Of a stretch of 64,000 bases of DNA, positions 56,701 through 64,000 are shown piece after piece. How positions within the stretch are numbered: position 1 is the first letter of the stretch; each line of letters starts with the position of its first letter. The position numbers and the translations under genes were made by a program. This DNA comes from Hemileia vastatrix (taxonomy: Eukaryota; Basidiomycota; Pucciniomycetes; Pucciniales; Zaghouaniaceae): contig JASXTE010000014.1 of NCBI GenBank assembly GCA_030280995.1, positions 310,001 to 374,000 on the forward strand. Direction: 5' to 3'. A model generated the notes under the pieces. The model saw only the letters and a list, made by a program, of their open reading frames with translations, was not told the DNA's origin and did not search any database.

Positions 56701-59700
56701 GCACCTGACCAAAAGTGTCCAGCACAAGTTCGGCCGAACTTGTGCTGGACACTTTTATGATGGAGAGTAGCTAGGGTGAAGGTCTTCTTCAGTGCAACTG
56801 TTTTTTTTAAAACATGTCAAATGGTATTTGATCTTTCTGTGTTATTCATATTTTATTATCTGATTAATTTTTTGTCATTACAATTTTATTAATTTTATTA
56901 GTACAGAAAAAACTTGTGCGCCAAATGCTTGCCATGTTATATTACACCTTTTATAATATTATTAGAAAATGTTAAAAAATTATGAAAATGATTTGTTTTC
57001 CAAAATTATAAATTAATATCCAAATGTAACATGAGTTATAAAAAAGTAAAGTAAAAGAGATCAAATATGAAAAAGAAAAATTCAAGAAAAATTCCTCCCT
57101 TCAACAGCCAGTAGAGGTGTTGAAACAAATGGGTGCCATCAGGGCTAAATTAGATAAAATTTAATTTTTTTTAAAGATAAAAAATCTTTCACCTGGAGTT
57201 TGTAAAAACTCAAGGTGGATAATTCAGCCATACCAAACTACTTCTAATGTAATTATTTAACATTTTTTTTAATTTAATTTTCACAGAGAGAATTGATCCC
57301 ATCTTACTGCACCTGCACAAAAGTGTCCAGCACAGGTTCGACGGAACTTGTGCTGGGCACTTTTATGATGGAGAGTAGCTAGGGTGGAAGTGTTTCTCAG
57401 TACATCAGTTTTTTGTTTTTCACATTTCTATTGGGTTTTTAACTTTTTTTTATCATTCATATTTATCTTATAATTAAATTTTTGTCGCCATATATATTAT
57501 TAATGTTTCTAGTATAGCAAAAACCTGCATGCCAAATACCAAATTGGTGATGTTACAACTTTGATAATATTATTATATAAAGGTAAAAAAATATGAATAT
57601 GTTTAGTTTTTAAAAAAATAAATTGATATTTAAAATTAAAAAGAGTAATAAAAAAGTAAAATGAAAATAAATGGGATCAAATACAAAATAAAAAATACAA
57701 GTAAAATTTTTACTATCAAGAGCCAGAAGTGGTGTTGGGACAGTTGGGGACCCCTAGGTCAAGACTTGGTCTAAACTTACTTTTATGTATAGCTAACAAA
57801 TTTTGAACTGAGGTTTGGACAGACATCCAGGGGACAATTTTACAATATTAAACATTCTTTACTTCAATAATTGAGTGAAATATCATTTTTTATTGCCATA
57901 GAGAGAATTTATCTCATATGACTTCATGCAACCAAAAGTTTCCAACACAAGTTCGGCCGAACTTGTGCTGGACACCTTTATAATTGAGAGTAGGCATACA
58001 GCAAATCTTCTTAAACTCAAAGGGGATTTCTTATAAACATTTCCACTGGAATTTGATCTTTCTGTGTCATTTAAATTTACCATTTGATTGATTTCTTGTC
58101 ATCATTATATTGTTAACGTTAATACTATAGTAATAACTTGTGTGAAAAATGCATACCAGGTGGTGTTCCACCTTTAATCATATATTATTAAATAAAGGTA
58201 TAAGAGTATGAAAATTATTTATTTTAATATTTAAAAATTGATATCCAAAGCAATATGAGCAATAAAAAAGTAAAATAAAAGGGATAAAATAAGAAAAAAA
58301 AATCTAAGGAAAATTCCCACTATCAATAACAAGTAGAGGTGTTAGATCAAATGTGCACCACCAGGGCTAAACTTGCACTATATTTTCTTTTTTGTTAAAC
58401 CAAAGAAAGTGTCCTGATGAGTTTTGAAAATTCATCAGTAGGAAATTTTGGCAATATCAAACGACTTATTGTGCAATGATTGAGCAAAATGTCATTTTCA
58501 TTTCCATAGAGTAAATTTATTCCATCTGACTGCATGCAACCAAAAGTGCCCAGCACAAGTTCGGCCGAACTTATGCTGGACACTTTTATGATGGTGAGTA
58601 TCTAGGGTGCAGGTCTTCTTCAGTTTATCAGGTATTCCTTATAAACAAATTCACTTGTATATGATCTTTCTGTGTCATCATATTTATCATTTGATTCATT
58701 GTTTTTCGCCATTATAATATTAATTTTATTAGTATTGAAAAAATTTGTAAGCCAAATTCATACTGGGAGATGCTACATCTTTCATAATCTTATTAAATAA
58801 AAGTAAAAAAATATGAAAATTATTAGTTTTACAATAAATAAATTGATATTTGAAAGAAAAAACAGGAATAAAAAAGTAAAATAAAAGTGATTAAATATGA
58901 AATTAAACATTCAAATAAAATTTCTGCCATCAAAGATAATTTAAGTTTTCAGACCAAATTTGCACCACCAGTTCAAGATTTGGAATATTTTTTATTTTTT
59001 TTAAAATTAATAAAAGTGTCCACCTAATGTTTTCCAAAAAATCAGAAGGATAGTTTAGCAGTACAAAGCTACTTCTTGTGCAATGATTGAGCAAAAATTC
59101 ATTTTAACTTCCATTGAGTAAATTCATCCCCTCTGACTGCATGCAACCAAAAATGTCCAGCACAAGCTCAGCTGAAATTGTGCTCAACACTTTTATGATG
59201 GAGAGTAGCTAGGGTGCAAGTCTTCTTCAGTTAATCTTATATTCATTTTAAAAATGTCTATGGGTATTTGATCTTTCTGTGTCATCCATATTTATTATTT
59301 GATTATTTTTTAGTCACCATTATATAATTAATGTTTTTTGTATAGCAACAACATGTGTAATGAATGTACACTGGATGATTTTACAACTTTAATAATAGAA
59401 TATAATAAATGTAAAAAAATGTGAAAGTTATCAGTTTTACCAAAATAAAATTGATATTTAAAAGCTAAAGGATAAATAAAAGGGTAAGATTAAAATTAAA
59501 GAGATCAAACATCATATAAAGATATTAAGTATAATTTCTGCTATCATGAGCCAGTAGAGGCTTCAGAAAAAATGGGCACCATCATAGATTAACATGGATC
59601 AAGTTTACTTTTTACCAAAGGAAAAAATTGTCTACCTTAGGTTTGGACAAATTTCCAGGGGACAATTTGTCTATGTAAAACTAATTTCAGTGCAATGATG

Positions 59701-61680
59701 GAGTGATAATTCAGTTTCATTTCCATAAAAAGAATTGATTGCATCTGACGGCATGCAACCAAAAGTGTCCATCAAAAGTCTGGCCAAACTTGTGCTGGAC
59801 ACATTTATCATGAAGAGTATCCATGGTGAAAGTCATTTTTAATCATCTGAAATTTCTTATAAACATTTCCACTGTTATTAAATCTTTGTGCCTCACTCAT
59901 ATTTATCAATTGATTAATTTTTTCTCACCATTATATTATTAATATTATCAGTATAGCAAAAACTTGTGTGCCAAATGAATACTGGGGTATGTTACACCTT
60001 TTATAATATTATTAAATAAAGGTAAAAAAATATGAAATTGATTTATTTTACAAAAAATAAACTTCTATCCAAAAGTAATATGAGAGGAATAAAGTAAAAT
60101 AGAAGAAATCAAAGATGAAAATTAAAATCCAAGTTCAATTCCTGCCATAAACAGAAAAAAGAGATGTTGAATCAAATTAGCACAATCAGGGCTAAACTTG
60201 CACTAAATTTTCTTTTTTGTAAAAATAAAAAAAAAATCCACTTGAGCTTTACCAAAACTTCAGCATGAAAATTTAGCCATATCAAACTACTTCTAGTGTA
60301 ATTTTATATCAAAAATTTATCTTCATTTCCATAGAGAGAATTGCTCCCATCTGACTGCACCTGACCATAAGTGTCCAGCACAAGTTTGGCCGAACTTGTG
60401 CTGGACACTTTTACGATGGAGAGTAGCTAGGGTAGAATTTTTCTTCAGTTCATCTAGTATTTCTTACAAACATGTCTACTGGTATTTTATATTTGTTCCT
60501 CACTCATTAATATCATTTGATTAATTTTTGGTTGCTATTATATTATTAATTTTATAAGTATAGAAAAAACTCATGTGCCAAATGCATACCAGGTGATGTT
60601 ATGCCATTTATAATATTATTAAATAAATGTATAGAAATATGAAAATATTTTATTTTAAAAATTATTAAATGATATCCAAAAGCAAAAATAGGAATAAAAA
60701 ATTAAGTTAAAGGGATCAAATATGAAAAAAGAAATCCAAGTAATATTCCTATTATCAAAGGCCAGTAGAGGTGTTGAAGCGAATGAGAGCCATCAGGGAT
60801 AAATTGAACTAAATTGACTTTTTTTCAAAGATAAAAAATTGTGCACCTGTGGTTTGGATGAAATCTAGGTAGAAAATTTGGCTATGTAAAACTAATTCTA
60901 GTGAAATTTTTTATCCAAAATTTTTTATTCATTTCCATAGCGAGAATTGATCTCATATGACTGCAACTAACCAAAAGTGTCCAGCACAAGTTTGGCCGAA
61001 CTTGTGCTGGACACTTTTTAGATGGTGAGTATCTAGGGTGCAGCTCTTCTTCAGTGCAACTGGTATTTTTTTAAAACATATCCACTGGTATTTGATCTTT
61101 CTGTTTTATTAATATTTTATCATTTGATCAATTTTTTGTTACCAGTATTTTATTTTTTTTACTAGTATAGCAAAAAAACATGTGCCAAATGCTTACAGGG
61201 TGATGTTAAACCTTTAATAATTCTATTAAATACAGGTAAAAAATTATGAAAATGATCTGTTTTACATAAAATTAATTGATATCTAAAAGAAAAAAAAGGG
61301 ATAAAAAGAAATAGGTTGAATAATAGAGATTTTATATGAAATTCAAAATTCAAGCTAAATGCCTACTTTCAAGGCTCAGAAGAGGTGTTGGATAAAATGG
61401 GCATCATCAGGAATAAAATTTTACTTAATTTGATTTTTTGAAAAACTAAATGAAGTTTTCAACTGATTTTTTTCCAATATTTAGTTGGACACTTTATCTA
61501 TATCAAATTACTTCTAGTACCATGATTTACCAAATTAAATCCTCATTTCCATATGCAGAATTGATCCCATATGGCTGGACCAGGCCAAAGGTGTCAACCA
61601 CAAGTTTGAGAATTCTTCTGGTGGACACTTTTATGATAGACAGTAGTAGGGTGCAAGTCTTCTTTAGTTAATCTAGTATT
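53790..61680. repeat. Tandem array of ~607-bp units with central palindromes
   Basis: About 13 head-to-tail units. Each holds the order GATCTTTGTGCCTCACTCAT, then CTCGTGTGCCAAATGCATAC, then GCCATCAGGGCTAAA, then GAATTGATCCCATCTGACTG, then the palindrome, then TATGATGGAGAGTAGCTAGG. The palindrome is up to 46 bp, built on AAAAGTGTCCAGCACAAGTT, then CGGCCG and the complement. Starts lie near 54305, 54885, 55495, 56105, 56711, 57319, 57934, 58542, 59149, 59761, 60367, 60973 and 61586, so steps are 580-615 bp. The copies at 54305 and 56711 are perfect; others carry a few changes. The unit body is more diverged than the palindrome. Confidence 0.95.
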
Positions 61681-62956
61681 CCTCATAAACATTTCCAACT
61701 TATTTTTGGCCAAAAATCAGGTGGAATGTTTTTCCATCTAAAATTACTTCTAATGCCATGATTGACTAAAAATTGATTCTCATTTCCATATAGAGAGTTG
61801 ATCCCATATAAATGGATCTGGAAAAAGTGTCACCACAGTTTTTGATAAACTTAAGTTTGAAAATTTTATGATGGAAAGTGATTGCAAGTCTTCTTCATTT
61901 CATCAAGTAATCCTCAAAAAATTTCCACCTGTATTTTGGCCAAACTTCAGGTGGACACTTTGGCCATATTAAATTAATTCTAGTTCCATGTTGATAAAAA
62001 ACTGATAATTATTGCCATATATAGATATTAAACCCATTAGACTGTGCCTTTCCAAAAGTGTCTACCTGAATTATGGCTAAACCTCAGTTGGACACTTTTA
62101 TGATGCAGAGTAGCTAGGGCAAAAGTATTCTTCAGTTAATTTGGTATTCATAATAAATTTATCCTCCTGAAGTTTATCCTAACTTGAGGTGGACAATTTC
62201 GGAAAGCACCAGTTTGTCACTTTCCATCAAAAAAGTATTCACCAAAATTTTGGCTAAACTTGTCGTGGACCCCTTTGATCAGCCACAGTCAGATGAGATC
62301 AACTCTTTAGATGGGAATGAGGATGATGTTTTGGTCAATCATGGAAATAGAAGTAGTGTGATGTGGCCAAATTACCCCCCTGAAGGTCAGACAAACCTCA
62401 GAAGGACACTTTTTAGCAGGTAGTAACTGAGAAAAATCCATTTATCAGAAGGAAAATCTTTTATTGGATAGATGCCAAGGTTTCATACTTGTGTATTATG
62501 GTCAGTATTAATTTTGAAAGAGTCTGTCCAAGAAATTTCATTGCCCATCATGACTCATTTTGTTTTAAATGTTTCAAACTGCGTGATACAGTATTAAGAT
62601 GTCACATATTATAATTAAGTTCTATTAAGTGCCCTCCAATGATGCCTAAATTTACAATTTAATATCTTACATAATAATTTTTTTTATATAAATTCATCAA
62701 TATTTTTTTATTATCAAATTTAATAGAGCAACTATCCTGAATTATTATATATGCATAAGCTTAGGTTAGATCAATTTGTGCTCAATTTGTTCCCATCAGA
62801 GGACCAAAATCAAGTTCTGGAGGATCAACTTGTACATAATTTGGAATCAGTTGATATTCTGTCTATAATCAATCTGAGAATAAATGTAAATCTAACTCTA
62901 ATTTACTTATGTTTATAAAGTATTCATAAACCTGGCATATTTAAGGGACACTCTTA
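61681..62956. repeat. Degenerate and inverted units at the right end of the array
   Basis: Shorter, decayed units (palindrome-like cores near 61830 and 62052-62100). Then at about 62256-62420 the unit appears in reverse orientation (CAGATGAGATCAACTCT is the complement of the GATCCCATCTG context). 62430-62956 is non-repetitive AT-rich DNA. Confidence 0.65.
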
Positions 62957-63006
62957 ATTTCAAGAGAGGGAATTGCTAGCAATTCACCCCTAGATTTCCC
63001 GTGGTG

Positions 63007-64000
63007 TATGTTATTAAATAAGTGTTATTATTTATTTAATAATTTTTCTGACAAAATAAAGGGTCAAAAAAGCGCCCAATATCATTGTTTAATAATATAT
63101 GAAAAGTTTTATTTAATATATAAATTTACTTCATTAATTTAATTACATTTTATGTCAATTTTGCACATATAATTATAATATATGTTTGTAATTAATTAAT
63201 TATTAATTTATAATTATTAAATACATAAAAATGCGCCATTATTTGTAGAATATCAAATATATTATGCATAATTTAAATGTATAAATATTTTATATAACAA
63301 TAAAATTAATATAACACTTATATAATTTTATTATGCAATAAAATATAAATTTATATACATCAAATGCAATTCTTACACCCTCTTTCAGGTCCAATAAATC
63401 AATATATCATTTACTGGGCTCCTGGTATAGCCTGGCTGACACTCCCTCACTCTAAAAAAAATAAAAAAAATGCTAAGATTTTTTCTTTTTGTACTTTTTT
63501 AACAGAGTAGAAAGATTTGAAATCTCCTCTCTGTCACCGGAAGACCTACACACAAGATAAAGGGTGTTCCTGGAAGTGAGATGGGGGGATTAGTTTAGAA
63601 ACTTCTTTGAAGCCCAGAGGAAATGTTCAAGGAAGTGATTTGAAGATGACTTGATGGAAGTGCTACTGCTTTGAGATATGTTCAATAAGAATTATAATAT
63701 AAATTAAAGGTAATATTAATATTCTTAAGATCTCACAAAGGGTTGAAAACTCAATAATCAAAGATTTAAGTTTTTATAAATGATTACTGATAAAAATAAA
63801 GAAATATACAATAATAATGATTTAACCTGAAGCTTTACAACTATTAACTATATATATGTTTTATAATTTAATTCTAAAGAAATTTTGAACCAAAATCCAA
63901 CCCCTTTTATATCCATTACTCCTCCTTGCATTGTACTCATATCCATCCATCATTCGGCCCACCACAGACCACCAAAAATACACCCATTACACCTGGACCC
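63007..64000. other. AT-rich right flank with a possible LTR start
   Basis: 63007-63370 is extremely AT-rich. At about 63440-63456 the minus strand reads GAGTGAGGGAGTGTCAGCCA, which looks like a polypurine tract followed by an LTR start (TGTCAGCC) heading left; it is weak evidence and unconfirmed. 63510-63700 is less AT-rich but shows no gene. The last 100 bases are pyrimidine- and C-rich. Confidence 0.4.

Larger units (their letters stand above)
52476..63006. mobile_element. Non-autonomous CACCACG-type TIR element, 10.5 kb
   Basis: The left end reads CACCACGGGAAATCTGGGGG, then GAACTGCTAGCAGTTC. The right end, inverted at 62957-63006, reads CACCACGGGAAATCTAGGGG, then GAATTGCTAGCAATTC. About 46 of the first 50 bases match. 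The outer bases are TAT on both sides, a 3-bp target duplication as in CACTA superfamily elements. No coding gene is seen inside. The body is a tandem array of palindrome-centred units, plus an ATGCAT-rich stretch near the left end. It must depend on a transposase supplied elsewhere, plausibly a relative of the Tnp2 gene at 29093-32409. Confidence 0.88.

Noticed and set aside
54125..58583. Several similar small frames ending in SSAELVLDTF-type words
   Set aside because: They all cover the 46-bp palindrome of the tandem unit and are interrupted differently in each copy.

Overview
The window reads as transposon-dominated, AT-rich DNA from a basidiomycete fungus, most likely a rust (Pucciniales). 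The basis for that is: short GT-AG introns; a Ty3/gypsy polymerase of the type common in rust genomes; a Tnp2-type (CACTA superfamily) transposase; a Rad5/HLTF-like SNF2 helicase; and a Tet-like 2OG-Fe(II) oxygenase of the kind amplified in rusts. Species cannot be fixed from the sequence alone. I see no rRNA, tRNA, CRISPR array or ordinary host housekeeping gene; almost everything is mobile DNA in several layers.

Positions 1-720 are the right end of a terminal-inverted-repeat (TIR) transposon starting outside the window. Positions 721-5267 hold a partial LTR, a full LTR (2120-3214) and a broken gag gene of a Ty3/gypsy family. From 5268 to 21727 lies a minus-strand Ty1/copia element, cut open twice: by a 12.7-kb Ty3/gypsy element (6555-19220, 4-bp target duplication) and by a solo LTR (20689-21613, duplication TCGG). 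The gypsy gag-pol is ruined, with the protease aspartate and one RT aspartate replaced plus many stops and frameshifts. Yet its 3' third carries two antisense, intron-containing genes with a C-x2-C-x6-C motif, one of them fully intact (17437-18077).

From 21728 to 47603 lies a region bounded by TIR ends of the form CACCACGCAATAT...GGGGG...TTGCTAGCAA. It carries an SNF2 helicase, a Tnp2-like transposase with its D, D and E residues, an accessory gene, an unrecognised serine-rich gene and, on the other strand, a Tet-like dioxygenase, all mildly degraded. Its right-hand 9 kb is non-coding and packed with palindromic repeats, including an inverted repeat with about 0.7-kb arms, each arm holding nine short palindromes. 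The two ends sit in different older elements (copia on the left, gypsy on the right), so the block may be a chimera of two insertions rather than one intact transposon.

Positions 47604-51660 hold the 3' part of a second gypsy copy, a long (TAAAAA)n tract and a second LTR subtype. Positions 52476-63006 are a 10.5-kb TIR element with a TAT target duplication and related ends. It has no genes and is filled by about 13 tandem units of about 607 bp, each centred on a palindrome of up to 46 bp. The main candidates for new biology are the transposon coupling transposase, SNF2 and Tet-like oxygenase, the palindrome-rich tails, the covarying terminal palindrome, and the preserved antisense spliced gene in a dead retrotransposon.
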